NCBI RefSeq assembly: GCF_014701095.1
Contig: NZ_AP023439.1
Coordinates: 5,506,001-5,570,000, forward strand
DNA length: 64,000 nucleotides
Direction: 5' to 3'
Origin: Streptomyces tuirus
GTDB lineage: Bacteria; Actinomycetota; Actinomycetes; Streptomycetales; Streptomycetaceae
Positions 36,025 to 48,070 of this stretch are shown one piece after another (within the stretch, counting starts at the first letter, position 1; the number at the start of each line of letters is the position of its first letter). Under the pieces are notes generated by a model. It had not been told where the DNA came from. It ran no database searches and was given only the letters and a program-made list of their open reading frames with translations. Both the position numbers and the translations under genes were made by a program.

Positions 36025-36072
36025 GCGCGAGTCGTTCCCTTCGTGCTGTCCGCGGTGCGTGCCCGGCCCGGG

Positions 36073-36537
36073 TCACGCCGTCGGCGCCGCCGAGGGCGGG
36101 GCCGTGCCGGCCCGCTCGGCGAGCCCAGGGAAGGCTACGCTCTCGCCGCGCCAGCGCACCGCCCGCACCGCCGCCTCCCGCAGCGCCTCGGCGGCCAGCG
36201 CCCGCCGCCCACCGCCCGCCGCCCGCACCAGGTCGGCATACACGCCCGCCACCCCGTCCTCCAGCTCGGCCGCGAGCCGCACGGCCGCCGCCGAGTCCGG
36301 CACCCGGAAGGGCAGCGCGTAACCGGCGGACGCGGCCACCGGCCGGCCCCCCAGGTCCTTCACCTCGCGCACCAGCGCATCCCTGCGCGCCCGGTGCGCG
36401 TCGTACGCCGTGCGTGCCTCTGTGCGCTGCCCGTCGCCGATCCTCCCGCCGACGATGCCGTAGCCGTACACCGCCGCGTGCTCGGCCGCCAGCGCCGCCT
36501 GCAGGGCGCGCAGCTCCCGGTCCTTCTCCTCGCTCAC
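36073..36537 (-). CDS. DUF4439 ferritin-like protein
   Basis: 154 residues from a GTG that overlaps the upstream stop (GTGA, 36537-36534). All-alpha, with ALAAEHAAVYGYGIVGGRIG and ELEDGVAGVYADLVRAA. The EH residues in the first helix and E/D residues in the third fit a ferritin-like four-helix bundle, but the second metal ligand set is not obvious. A soluble partner of the lipoprotein encoded before it. Function unknown. Confidence 0.8.
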   Translation of the reverse strand: MSEEKDRELRALQAALAAEHAAVYGYGIVGGRIGDGQRTEARTAYDAHRARRDALVREVKDLGGRPVAASAGYALPFRVPDSAAAVRLAAELEDGVAGVYADLVRAAGGGRRALAAEALREAAVRAVRWRGESVAFPGLAERAGTAPPSAAPTA

Positions 36538-37064
36538 GCGTCACCCTCCGTCAGCAGATACACGTGCGCCGCCCCGGCCGCCGCCACCGACGCCAGCAGC
36601 CGTGCCAGCTCACCCGGCGCCCCGCCCAGCGCCTTGACCCGCCGGTCGGCGAGCTCCCGCTCCGCCGCGGCGAGCCCGGCGAGGGCGTCCTTGTCGTTCC
36701 CCGGCACGGTCGCGGACGGGGCGGGCGAGCCCGACGGCGTCACCGAGGGAGACGCGGAAGAGGGCGATGCTTTCCGGCCACCGCCGAAGGCGCGCGCGTG
36801 CCGGTCGACCTCCTCGCGCAGCGGCCCCAGCCGGCCCGCGAGCCCCGGACGGGCGGCGATCACCGCGTCGTAGCGCTCCACCAGACCCTCGCTGTCCCGG
36901 GCCGCACGCGCGCGTGCCCGGTCCGCCGCCGACGTGTCCTCGCCGGCGGGTCCGCCGGAGTCCCCGCCGGTGCAGCCCGTCAGGGCGAGGGCCGCCGGGG
37001 CGACGGCGAGCAGACTCCTTCTGCGCGGCCCCGAGCGGGCACGCGGCGATGAGGGGAAGGGCAC
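36534..37064 (-). CDS. lipoprotein of unknown function, in an operon with DUF4439
   Basis: 176 residues from GTG 37064, with GAGGA 8 nt upstream; the frame is open further back but lacks a signal sequence there. A twin-arginine-like start (GPRRRSLLAVAP) leads to the lipobox LTGC (cysteine near 31). A Ser/Pro/Thr-rich linker occupies about 95-120. The rest is helical and similar in style to DUF4439 (LAAAERELADRRVKALGG). Exported and membrane-anchored. The pairing with a ferritin-like protein hints at a redox, metal or envelope role, not provable here. Confidence 0.7.
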   Translation of the reverse strand: MPFPSSPRARSGPRRRSLLAVAPAALALTGCTGGDSGGPAGEDTSAADRARARAARDSEGLVERYDAVIAARPGLAGRLGPLREEVDRHARAFGGGRKASPSSASPSVTPSGSPAPSATVPGNDKDALAGLAAAERELADRRVKALGGAPGELARLLASVAAAGAAHVYLLTEGDA

Positions 37065-37281
37065 GTCGGACGTCCTCGGGGGCTCGTTTCGAGAAACATG
37101 CGAGAAAGAAGGGAGTGCAAGGGCTGCATGCCCGTGATCACGGTACCCGGGCCCCGGCCCGGCATCACTCAGCGGCACCGTTCGTGACCGGGTGGACGGC
37201 AACACTCCCCGCGACCGGATACCCTTTGACCAGACACGCGCCCCATCCCACAACAGCACACGCGGCCGAGGAGTCACCCGG

Positions 37282-37782
37282 ATGAGCACCACCCAGAGCG
37301 AGAGGCTGCGAGAACTGCTGGAGCCGCTCGTCACCTCTCAGGGCCTGGACCTCGAAGAGATCGAAGTGGACTCCGTCGGACGCAAACGTGTGCTGCGTGT
37401 GGTCGTCGACTCGGACACGGGCGCCGACCTGGATCTGATCGCCGATGTGAGCCGCGCGCTCTCGGCGAAGCTCGACGAGACCAACGCGATGGGCGAGGGC
37501 GAGTACACCCTCGAGGTCGGCACCCCGGGCGCGGAGCGCCCCCTCACGGAACACCGGCACTACGTCCGCGCCACGGACCGGCTGGTGAAGTTCCAGCTGT
37601 CCGAGGGCGGCGAGCTGGTCGCCAGGATCCTGAAGGTCGACGACGAGGGTGTCGACACCGAGGTGCCCGGAGTGAAGGGCCGCAAGGCCACCGCGCGCAG
37701 AATCGCCTTCGACGACATCGTCCGGGCGCGTGTCCAGGTCGAGTTCAGCCGCAAGGACAACAAGAAGGAAGAGGAGGCGTAG
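37282..37782 (+). CDS. rimP: ribosome maturation factor RimP
   Basis: 166 residues from ATG 37282 (GAGGAG about 9 nt upstream). RimP features: an N-terminal [18 protein letters not shown] domain and [10 protein letters not shown] at the domain junction, then an SH3-like C-terminal domain ending in a Lys/Glu tail. It binds the 30S pre-ribosome and aids assembly of the uS12 region. First gene of the rimP-nusA-infB operon and only 2 nt from nusA. Confidence 0.94.
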   Translation: MSTTQSERLRELLEPLVTSQGLDLEEIEVDSVGRKRVLRVVVDSDTGADLDLIADVSRALSAKLDETNAMGEGEYTLEVGTPGAERPLTEHRHYVRATDRLVKFQLSEGGELVARILKVDDEGVDTEVPGVKGRKATARRIAFDDIVRARVQVEFSRKDNKKEEEA

Positions 37783-37784
37783 CC

Positions 37785-38783
37785 GTGGACATCGACATGA
37801 GCGCCCTGCGGGGCTTGGTTCGGGAGAAGGAGATCTCCTTCGACCTGCTGGTCGAGGCGATCGAGTCCGCCCTCCTCATCGCCTACCACCGCACCGAGGG
37901 AAGCCGCCGCCACGCGCGCGTGGAGCTCAACCGGGAGACCGGCCATGTGACCGTGTGGGCGAAGGAGGACCCCGACGACCTCGAGGAGGGCCAGGAGGCC
38001 CGCGAGTTCGACGACACCCCGTCCGGCTTCGGCCGTATCGCCGCCACCACGGCCAAGCAGGTCATCCTGCAGCGCCTGCGCGACGCCGAGGACGACGCGA
38101 CGCTCGGCGAGTACGCCGGCCGTGAGGGCGACATCGTCACCGGCGTGGTCCAGCAGGGCCGCGACCCGAAGAACGTGCTCGTCGACATCGGCAAGCTCGA
38201 GGCCATCCTGCCGGTGCAGGAGCAGGTGCCGGGGGAGACCTACCCGCACGGCATGCGCCTGCGCTCCTACGTCGTCCGTGTGGCCAAGGGCGTCCGCGGT
38301 CCCTCCGTCACCCTCTCGCGCACCCACCCCAACCTGGTGAAGAAGCTCTTCGCCCTGGAGGTGCCGGAGATCGCCGACGGTTCGGTGGAGATCGCCGCGA
38401 TCGCCCGTGAGGCCGGTCACCGCACCAAGATCGCCGTACGGTCCACCCGCTCCGGCCTGAACGCCAAGGGCGCCTGCATCGGCCCCATGGGCGGCCGGGT
38501 ACGCAACGTCATGGGCGAGCTGAACGGCGAGAAGATCGACATCGTCGACTGGTCGGAGGACCCGGGCGACATGGTGGCGAACGCGCTGTCCCCGGCCCGC
38601 GTCTCCAAGGTGGAGATCGTGGACATGGCGACCAGGTCGGCGCGGGTGACCGTGCCCGACTACCAGCTGTCCCTGGCCATCGGCAAGGAGGGGCAGAACG
38701 CCCGTCTCGCGGCCCGGCTGACCGGCTGGCGCATCGACATCCGCCCGGACACGGAACCGGCCGGGAACGGCTCCGAGGAATAG
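37785..38783 (+). CDS. nusA: transcription termination/antitermination factor NusA
   Basis: 332 residues from GTG 37785. Domains in order: NusA N-terminal RNA-polymerase-binding domain (about 1-120, with [22 protein letters not shown]), S1 ([23 protein letters not shown]), and two KH domains ([30 protein letters not shown] and [25 protein letters not shown], each split by turns). It lacks the C-terminal acidic repeats of E. coli NusA, as is normal in actinobacteria. Confidence 0.95.
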   Translation: MDIDMSALRGLVREKEISFDLLVEAIESALLIAYHRTEGSRRHARVELNRETGHVTVWAKEDPDDLEEGQEAREFDDTPSGFGRIAATTAKQVILQRLRDAEDDATLGEYAGREGDIVTGVVQQGRDPKNVLVDIGKLEAILPVQEQVPGETYPHGMRLRSYVVRVAKGVRGPSVTLSRTHPNLVKKLFALEVPEIADGSVEIAAIAREAGHRTKIAVRSTRSGLNAKGACIGPMGGRVRNVMGELNGEKIDIVDWSEDPGDMVANALSPARVSKVEIVDMATRSARVTVPDYQLSLAIGKEGQNARLAARLTGWRIDIRPDTEPAGNGSEE

Positions 38784-38884
38784 ATCCAAGCCGCGGCCCG
38801 TTCAGATCACGACAGGTTCATGCGCGCCAACTGTTCGAAAGCTGCCCCAAAGGGGTGAGGCGCGCACGGGGAGGTAGACTTAAG

Positions 38885-39181
38885 GTGTCTGGCCGGACGC
38901 GCGCCCGCGCATGCCCTGAACGCACCTGTGTGGGGTGTCGGGAGCGAGCGGTCAAGGCCGAACTGTTGCGGATCGTGACGATCAAGGACGCATGCGTCCC
39001 TGATCCAAGCGGTACGCTGCCCGGCCGGGGTGCGTACGTACACCCCGCACCGGTCTGTCTCGACCAGGCGGTACGCCGACGGGCGTTCCCGAGGGCACTG
39101 CGCGTCCCGGGACCGCTCGACACAAAGGCGTTGCGCCAGTACGTCGAGCAGACGACAGTTGCCGAGCAGGCAACACGGTAA
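38885..39181 (+). CDS. ylxR: YlxR family RNA-binding/DNA-binding protein
   Basis: 98 residues from GTG 38885. TAGACT (38875-38880) just upstream and GGGGAGG at 38868-38874 are both possible drivers of expression. The family motif is PERTCVGCRERAVKAELLRIV, followed by LPGRGAYVHPAPVCLDQAVRRRAFPRALR. It lies in the standard position between nusA and infB. YlxR proteins are small, basic and have been linked to RnpA/RNase P or global transcription effects in other bacteria; its role here is open. Confidence 0.88.
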   Translation: MSGRTRARACPERTCVGCRERAVKAELLRIVTIKDACVPDPSGTLPGRGAYVHPAPVCLDQAVRRRAFPRALRVPGPLDTKALRQYVEQTTVAEQATR

Positions 39182-39245
39182 GACGTGCCGTACGGAACCC
39201 CGTGCGGCTAGGTACCTCGCGAGTCGAAAGCAGGTCGAGATTGCG

Positions 39246-39288
39246 ATGAGCACTCGATGAGTACGCGATGAGTACGCCCATGAACTAG
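39246..39288 (+). promoter_or_regulatory. chain of three overlapping micro-ORFs in the infB leader
   Basis: ATG-AGC-ACT-CGA-TGA (39246-39260), ATG-AGT-ACG-CGA-TGA (39257-39271) and ATG-AGT-ACG-CCC-ATG-AAC-TAG (39268-39288) encode MSTR, MSTR and MSTPMN. Each is joined to the next by an ATGA overlap. They arise from an 11-nt tandem repeat (CGATGAGTACG type) in the 145-nt spacer between ylxR and infB. Confidence 0.5.
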
Positions 39289-39326
39289 CGACGGTCCGGA
39301 CGCAACCCGGACCTCAAAGGAGCGAA

Positions 39327-42419
<3,093 letters not shown>

Positions 42420-42432
42420 CCTGAGCCACGAT

Positions 42433-42472
42433 CGGGGCCGATCGACGGGACTTATTCCGTCGATCGGCCCCG
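42433..42472 (+). terminator. strong terminator hairpin directly after infB
   Basis: A 16-bp perfect stem (42433-42448 with 42457-42472) and an 8-nt loop, GACTTATT, 13 nt after the stop. It should end or attenuate the transcript before the DUF503-rbfA-truB genes. Confidence 0.85.
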
Positions 42473-42552
42473 GCCGTTGCGTGTACGGTTCCCGTATTCG
42501 CGTCGATGCGTGGCGCCCGTATCCCGAACCGGCGGGACATCCGGATACACCT

Positions 42553-42846
42553 ATGTACGTGGGGACTCTGTCCTTCGATCTGCTCCTCGGCGACGTCCAC
42601 TCGCTCAAGGAAAAACGCTCTCTCGTCCGCCCGATCGTGGCCGAACTCCAGCGCAAGTACGGGGTGAGTGCGGCGGAGACGGGGAACCAGGACCTCCATC
42701 GCAGGGCCGAGATCGGGCTCGCGGTGGTCTCGGGGGAGCCGGGACACCTCACCGACGTACTGGACCGCTGTGAGCGGCTCGTCGCAGGGCGGCCCGAGAT
42801 CGAACTGCTCTCGGTTCGACGCAGGCTCCACAGCGACGAAGACTGA
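42553..42846 (+). CDS. DUF503 family protein
   Basis: 97 residues from ATG 42553. It matches the small YlxP/DUF503 family: YVGTLSFDLLLGDVHSLKEKRSLVRPIVAELQRKYGVSAAE, then LDRCERLVAGRPEIELLSVRRRL (both given as two adjoining motifs). It has its usual place between infB and rbfA. Function unknown; a link to ribosome maturation is suggested only by position. Confidence 0.85.
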   Translation: MYVGTLSFDLLLGDVHSLKEKRSLVRPIVAELQRKYGVSAAETGNQDLHRRAEIGLAVVSGEPGHLTDVLDRCERLVAGRPEIELLSVRRRLHSDED

Positions 42847-42878
42847 AGCAACGAGTAAGCACTTAAGGAGACGGACCA

Positions 42879-43331
42879 GTGGCCGACAACGCGCGGGCTA
42901 AGAGGCTGGCGGACCTCATCCGAGAGGTGGTGGCCCAGAAGCTGCAGCGCGGGATCAAGGACCCGCGGCTCGGCTCGCACGTCACCATCACGGACACCCG
43001 GGTCACGGGTGACCTCAGGGAGGCGACCGTCTTCTACACGGTGTACGGGGACGACGAGGAGCGCGCGGCGGCCGCCGCCGGCCTGGAGAGCGCCAAGGGC
43101 ATCCTGCGCTCCGAGGTGGGCCGGGCCGCCGGTGTGAAGTTCACGCCGACCCTGGCCTTCGTCATGGACGCCCTCCCGGACAACGCCCGCACCATCGAGG
43201 ACCTCCTCGACAAGGCGCGCCAGTCCGACGAGAAGGTGCGCGAGGCGTCCGCGGGCGCCACGTACGCCGGCGAGGCCGACCCGTACCGCAAGCCCGAAGA
43301 GGACGACGAGACGGACGACAGCGCCGAATGA
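42879..43331 (+). CDS. rbfA: ribosome-binding factor A
   Basis: 150 residues from GTG 42879 with AAGGAGACGG upstream. KH-like fold with IREVVAQKLQRGIKDPRL, VTITDTRVTGDLREATVFY and the end of the core FVMDALPDNARTIEDLLDKA. An acidic Asp/Glu tail follows. It is a 30S assembly factor that helps process the 16S rRNA 5' end. It overlaps truB by 4 bases. Confidence 0.95.
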   Translation: MADNARAKRLADLIREVVAQKLQRGIKDPRLGSHVTITDTRVTGDLREATVFYTVYGDDEERAAAAAGLESAKGILRSEVGRAAGVKFTPTLAFVMDALPDNARTIEDLLDKARQSDEKVREASAGATYAGEADPYRKPEEDDETDDSAE

Positions 43332-44233
43332 CCCAGAAGCACACCACGCCCGACGGCCTTGTCATCGTCGACAAGCCGTCGGGCTTCACTTCGCACGACG
43401 TCGTCGCCAAGATGCGCGGCATCGCCAGGACGCGACGCGTCGGGCACGCCGGCACCCTCGACCCGATGGCGACGGGCGTCCTCGTCCTCGGCGTCGAGAG
43501 GGCCACCAAGCTCCTCGGCCACCTCGCGCTGACCGAGAAGGAGTACCTGGGCACCATCCGGCTCGGGCAGAACACCCTCACCGACGACGCCGAGGGGGAG
43601 ATCACCTCCTCCACGGACGCCTCCAAGGTCACCCGCGAGGCGATCGACGCCGGCATCGCCGAGCTCACCGGCGACATCATGCAGGTGCCGTCCAAGGTCA
43701 GCGCCATCAAGATCAAGGGCGTGCGGTCCTACAAGCGAGCGCGCGAGGGCGAGGAGTTCGAGATCCCGGCCCGGCCCGTCACGGTCTCCTCCTTCGGCGT
43801 GTACGACGTCCGGGACGCCGTCGCGGAGGACGGCACGGCCGTACTCGACCTGGTCGTCTCGGTCGTCTGCTCCTCCGGCACCTACATCCGGGCTCTCGCC
43901 CGTGACCTGGGCGCCGGCCTGGGTGTGGGCGGTCACCTCACCGCCCTGCGCCGCACCCGCGTCGGCCCCTACAAGCTGGACGCGGCCCGCACGCTCGACC
44001 AGTTCCAGCAGGAGCTGACCGTGATGCCCGTCGCCGAGGCCGCCACGGCCGCGTTCCCCCGCTGGGACGTCGACGTCCGGCGGGCCAAGCTGCTCACCAA
44101 CGGCGTACGGCTGGAGATGCCCGAGACGTACGCGGGCGCCGGGCCCGTCGCCGTCTTCGACCCCGAGGGCCGCTTCCTCGCGCTCGTCGAGGAGCAGCGG
44201 GGCAAGGCCAAGAGCCTGGCCGTCTTCGCCTGA
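43328..44233 (+). CDS. truB: tRNA pseudouridine(55) synthase
   Basis: 301 residues from the ATG that overlaps the rbfA stop. VDKPSGFTSHDVVAKMR opens the protein. The catalytic aspartate is in GHAGTLDPMATGVL. Further TruB blocks are KEYLGTIRLGQNT, QVPSKVSAIKIKGVRSYKRAR and CSSGTYIRALARDLG. It makes pseudouridine 55 in the T-loop of tRNAs. It ends the rimP-truB gene cluster. Confidence 0.95.
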   Translation: MTQKHTTPDGLVIVDKPSGFTSHDVVAKMRGIARTRRVGHAGTLDPMATGVLVLGVERATKLLGHLALTEKEYLGTIRLGQNTLTDDAEGEITSSTDASKVTREAIDAGIAELTGDIMQVPSKVSAIKIKGVRSYKRAREGEEFEIPARPVTVSSFGVYDVRDAVAEDGTAVLDLVVSVVCSSGTYIRALARDLGAGLGVGGHLTALRRTRVGPYKLDAARTLDQFQQELTVMPVAEAATAAFPRWDVDVRRAKLLTNGVRLEMPETYAGAGPVAVFDPEGRFLALVEEQRGKAKSLAVFA

Positions 44234-44261
44234 CGGAGGGAACGGGGGGCCGGGTGTCCGC

Positions 44262-44308
44262 CCGTGGAGCGGCGGCCACGGGGTACCTCCACTGCCGCCG
44301 CTCCACGG
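44262..44308 (+). terminator. terminator hairpin after truB
   Basis: A 15-bp perfect stem (44262-44276 with 44294-44308), 17-nt loop, 28 nt after the truB stop. Confidence 0.8.
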
Positions 44309-44495
44309 TCCCCCCTCGGTTCCCCCACCCCTAGGGTGTATCCAGCCGCCCCCGCTCCTTCACCCGTCCGAGCGGGCGCTCGGAGTGAACCGGGGGAGCG
44401 GAAGGGGGCGCTTTCGCGGAGCGATCTGTCCCGCTGATCATCCCGCCCCTACCGTCGAACACAAGGGCACGGGTGTACGGCGGGGAGGCTCGACG

Positions 44496-47400
44496 ATGGC
44501 GTCGCGGAACGGGTCCCGGGAGACGGACGACAGCCCAAACGGCTTGCCGGACCGCCCCGGGACAGCGGGAATCGAGGACGGGGCGGCCCCCGCGGACGCC
44601 CTCGTGCGGATCCACGACCTGGCCGGCCGCCCCCGCGGCACCGGCTTCCTGGCCGACCACCACGGCACGCTGATCACCAGCCACGAGGCCGTCGACGGCC
44701 TGCCCAGGCTCGTCCTGCACGGCGCCGGGGACCGCCGCCGGGTGGTGTCCGCCGACGCGGTCACCCCACTGCCCGCGCTGGACCTGGCGCTCGTCCGGAC
44801 CGAGGGGCTCGGCGTGCCTGCGCTGCCCGTCACCGTGCGGGAGGGGACCGGGACCGGCGCCTACGTCCGGATCGCCGCCGGAGGCTGGCGCGAGGCGCGG
44901 GTGCTGGGCCCGGCCACCGTGACGTACGCGGCCACGGACCGCTGTCACCGCCTCGACGGCGTGCTGGAGCTGGCGGTCGGCACGGCGGGGCGGGACGCGC
45001 TGCGGCTCGGTGGCGGAGCGGCCGGCGGCCCGGTGCTCGACGCCGGGACCGGAGCCGTCGTCGCGGTCCTCGGCACCGCGCTCAGCTCCGACCACCGCGA
45101 CGTCGGGTTCGCCGTGCCGCTGCGGGCCCGGATCCCCGGAGCGGCGGGGCCGCTGGGCGAGCTGCTCGCCGAGAACGCGGCGACGGTCCCCGCGTACGGC
45201 GCGGACCTCAACCTGGCCGGGGTGCTGGAGCTGACCGGCGCCGCGATGGCGCTGGAGGGCCCGCCCGACGGCCCCGGTGTCCCGCCACCGGTCGAACGGG
45301 CGGCCGTGGCAGCCGAGTTCACCGCGTTCGTGGACGGCCCGGCGGCCGTGCTCGGCCTGGTCGGAGCACCGGGCAGCGGCCGGACGACGGAACTCGCGGC
45401 GCTCGCCGCGCGGCGCCGGCGAGCCGCGTGGCCCACGCTGTGGTTGCGCGGCTGCGACCTGTGGGACGGCGACACGTCGGTGGCGGACGCGGCCCGCCGG
45501 GCGCTGGAGCGTGCCGCCCCCGCCGTGTTGGCCGCCTCCGCATGCTCCGGTCCCGGCGACATCACGCCCGATCGCCTCGCCCACCTCACCCGCTCTCTGG
45601 GCCGCCCGCTGCTGCTCCTCCTCGACGGCCCCGAGGAGATGCCACCGGGCCTGGCCCGGCGGCTGACCGACTGGACGGACGGGACCGCGCGGTGGCTGCG
45701 GGACACGGGAACGCGGCTGGTGGTGGCGTGCCGGGCGGAGTACTGGGAGACCGCGTCCTTCCCCGCGGGGCCGTGCGTGCGGCTCGGCGACCTCACCGAG
45801 GACGAGGCCGGTCGGGCGCGCCGGAGCCACGGCATCCCCGATCACGCCCTCGTCCCGGCCGACGCGCGGCATCCCCTCGCCCTCGGTCTCCTCGCCGAGG
45901 TCCTCGGGACCGTCTCCGCACCCCCGGAAGGGGCCGCGATCGACCGGCACGACGTCTTCACGGCCTACCTGGACCTGATGTCCCTGCGCATCGCCACCCG
46001 GCTGGCCACCGGCAACGGCCTGCACGGCACGGCCGTACGCCGGCTGGCCGCCAAGGTGGCCGGGCAGGTGCACGAGGCCGCCCGGCGCAGCCTCGGCCCG
46101 GGGTCGGGGGACCTCGACCGGGAGGCGTTCGGGGAGGTGTTCCCGTGGGGGCCCGCCCCGGAGCGGCTCGGCGGCTGCTCGGGCTGGGCGTCGGCCGTGC
46201 TGGCCGAGGGCCTGCTCGTGCCCGCCGGCGCCGGCTACCGCTTCGCGCACGAGGGGCTCGCCGACTGGCTCCAGGGCACGCACCTCGACCTCGACGAGGC
46301 CCTGCAGGCCCTCGTCCACCGCGGCGAGGAGGCGCAGTCCGACCCCGTGCCGCACCACCGCATCGGACCGGTCGTCCAGGCCCTGCTCTGCCTCGCCCGC
46401 CAGCACGGCGCCGGCCAACCCGCCTCCCGCCTGGCCGACCTGGTGCACGCCCTGGACGCCGATCCCTCCTCCTGGTGGGCTGCCCGGCTGCTCGCCGGGA
46501 CGCTGTCGGCCCTGCCCGACGCGGCGCCCTACGCGGAGGTGCTGCGGCTGCTCGCCGACCGGATCGTGGCCTGGCGGCGCCAGGAGCGGCCGGTGCCGGA
46601 GGAGCTCGGACCCGCCTTCTGGACCGGCCTGCGACTGCCCGAGGAGACGCGCTGCGCCCTGCTGCGGCGGCTGGTCCACGCCGACGGGCCGCCGTGCGAG
46701 GCCGGGCCCCGCTTCCTGGACGCCGTCGCCGCACTCCTCGCCGCCGACCCCACCGCCGTGCAACCGCAGCTGGCCCGCTGGTTCGACGACGAGCAACCGC
46801 TGCCCGCCACCCCGCACGCGACCGTCGCCACCGCCGCCCAGGCACTGCTGCACACCCACCGCCACGGCGCCCTGGACGAGCTGGCGGACGTCCTCGTCGA
46901 CAGCGCCCACCCGAGGGCCGACGAACTGCTCGCCGTCCTGACCGAGGAGGAACCGTCAGCGGTGTGCCAGGCCGTCGACCGGTGGGCGCGCGACGAGCGG
47001 TCCGCCCGGCGCAGCGCGGCGGTGGCGCACGGACTGCGCGTCGCGCCGCACGTGAGCACCGGAGGCGACCGCGCCCTCCTGCGCTACACGGCCCTCACCC
47101 TGCTCGCCCGCCCCACCGACCGCGCCCTGCACGGCGGCGCCCTCGCCCTCCTCGTCCAGGACCCCCACACCCGCGCCCGCTACCTCCCCCGGGCGCTGGA
47201 GCACTTCGCGGCGGGTGACCCGCGGTTCTCACCGGACGCGCTGGCCGGAGCCCTGCTGACCGACCCCGAGCCGGTGCTCGGGGCCTTCGCGGCCCGGCTG
47301 GAGCGGCCCGACGCGGAGGAGGCCCTGCGGGCACTGGCCGACGCCACCCCGCCCGGCCTGGCCCGGCGGGTCGCCGCGCTGGTGTGCCGGGCGGCGCGGC

Positions 47401-47900
47401 AGCGGCCGGAACTCGCCGGGCAGGCGGCCGCCTACGCCGACCAGCGGCTCGACCGGGGCCCCGCCGCCCGGCCCGTGCTCCTGCCGCTGGTCACCGGCCT
47501 GCTGGAGGACGGCTCGGTACGGCTGCGCTGCGCCCTCGCCGGCGTCCTCAGCCCGCCCGGCGTCCCCGCCTCGCGCCCGCTGCGCCGCGAACTGCGCGAC
47601 GCGCTCCTCGCCCGGGAGCACGACACCGACGTCCTGGACGCGCTGCTGAACGCGGCCGCCCGCAACGGCGGTGACGACCTGCGCGACCTCGTCCACCGCA
47701 TCGGGCTGCTCCTCGTACGCACCCCGGAGGGCGCCACGCGCTTCGACCGCGCCCTGGTCGACCTGGGCCGCCACGTGCCCGGCTTCGCCGCCCGCGCCGC
47801 CGCCTGGCTGACCGACGCGCCCGTGGAGTGGGCGGCGCTGGTCGGGCCCAGTTCCCACCGGATGATCGAGAACCTGGCGGGCGCGGGCGTCCCCGCGTGA
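44496..47900 (+). CDS. trypsin-like domain fused to a STAND-type NTPase, with degenerate active sites
   Basis: 1134 residues from ATG 44496 (GGGGAGG 7 nt upstream). Residues about 33-215 form a trypsin-like domain: His63 in ITSHEAVDG and Asp96 in LPALDLAL are present. The serine of GxSGGP is alanine (GAAGGP, Ala176), so proteolysis is unlikely. A P-loop domain follows with VGAPGSGRTTEL (289-300), where the Walker A lysine is arginine, and Walker B LLLLLDGPEEM. The C-terminal half is Leu/Ala/Arg-rich and helical, probably a HEAT- or TPR-like solenoid. Intact relatives pair a protease with a STAND switch in stress or conflict systems. This copy may be a scaffold. It has its own leader between truB and ribF. 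Confidence 0.7.
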   Translation: MASRNGSRETDDSPNGLPDRPGTAGIEDGAAPADALVRIHDLAGRPRGTGFLADHHGTLITSHEAVDGLPRLVLHGAGDRRRVVSADAVTPLPALDLALVRTEGLGVPALPVTVREGTGTGAYVRIAAGGWREARVLGPATVTYAATDRCHRLDGVLELAVGTAGRDALRLGGGAAGGPVLDAGTGAVVAVLGTALSSDHRDVGFAVPLRARIPGAAGPLGELLAENAATVPAYGADLNLAGVLELTGAAMALEGPPDGPGVPPPVERAAVAAEFTAFVDGPAAVLGLVGAPGSGRTTELAALAARRRRAAWPTLWLRGCDLWDGDTSVADAARRALERAAPAVLAASACSGPGDITPDRLAHLTRSLGRPLLLLLDGPEEMPPGLARRLTDWTDGTARWLRDTGTRLVVACRAEYWETASFPAGPCVRLGDLTEDEAGRARRSHGIPDHALVPADARHPLALGLLAEVLGTVSAPPEGAAIDRHDVFTAYLDLMSLRIATRLATGNGLHGTAVRRLAAKVAGQVHEAARRSLGPGSGDLDREAFGEVFPWGPAPERLGGCSGWASAVLAEGLLVPAGAGYRFAHEGLADWLQGTHLDLDEALQALVHRGEEAQSDPVPHHRIGPVVQALLCLARQHGAGQPASRLADLVHALDADPSSWWAARLLAGTLSALPDAAPYAEVLRLLADRIVAWRRQERPVPEELGPAFWTGLRLPEETRCALLRRLVHADGPPCEAGPRFLDAVAALLAADPTAVQPQLARWFDDEQPLPATPHATVATAAQALLHTHRHGALDELADVLVDSAHPRADELLAVLTEEEPSAVCQAVDRWARDERSARRSAAVAHGLRVAPHVSTGGDRALLRYTALTLLARPTDRALHGGALALLVQDPHTRARYLPRALEHFAAGDPRFSPDALAGALLTDPEPVLGAFAARLERPDAEEALRALADATPPGLARRVAALVCRAARQRPELAGQAAAYADQRLDRGPAARPVLLPLVTGLLEDGSVRLRCALAGVLSPPGVPASRPLRRELRDALLAREHDTDVLDALLNAAARNGGDDLRDLVHRIGLLLVRTPEGATRFDRALVDLGRHVPGFAARAAAWLTDAPVEWAALVGPSSHRMIENLAGAGVPA

Positions 47901-48070
47901 CGGGCCTCCCGGGTGCCCGCCCGGCGTACGGGGTCGTGCGCCCTGTCACAGCCCCCATGCCGATGCTGGCAGGAGACACCCGGCATGGCACCCTTAGACC
48001 TGCGCACGAGGCAATCACGAAACAACGACCGGACACGGCTTCGACGAGCTTTCGACAAGGAGCAGGCACA

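Noticed and set aside
44331-46910. 859-codon minus-strand frame opposite the trypsin-STAND gene
   Set aside because: Shadow frame; the plus strand shows ordered protease and P-loop motifs and a good ribosome-binding site.
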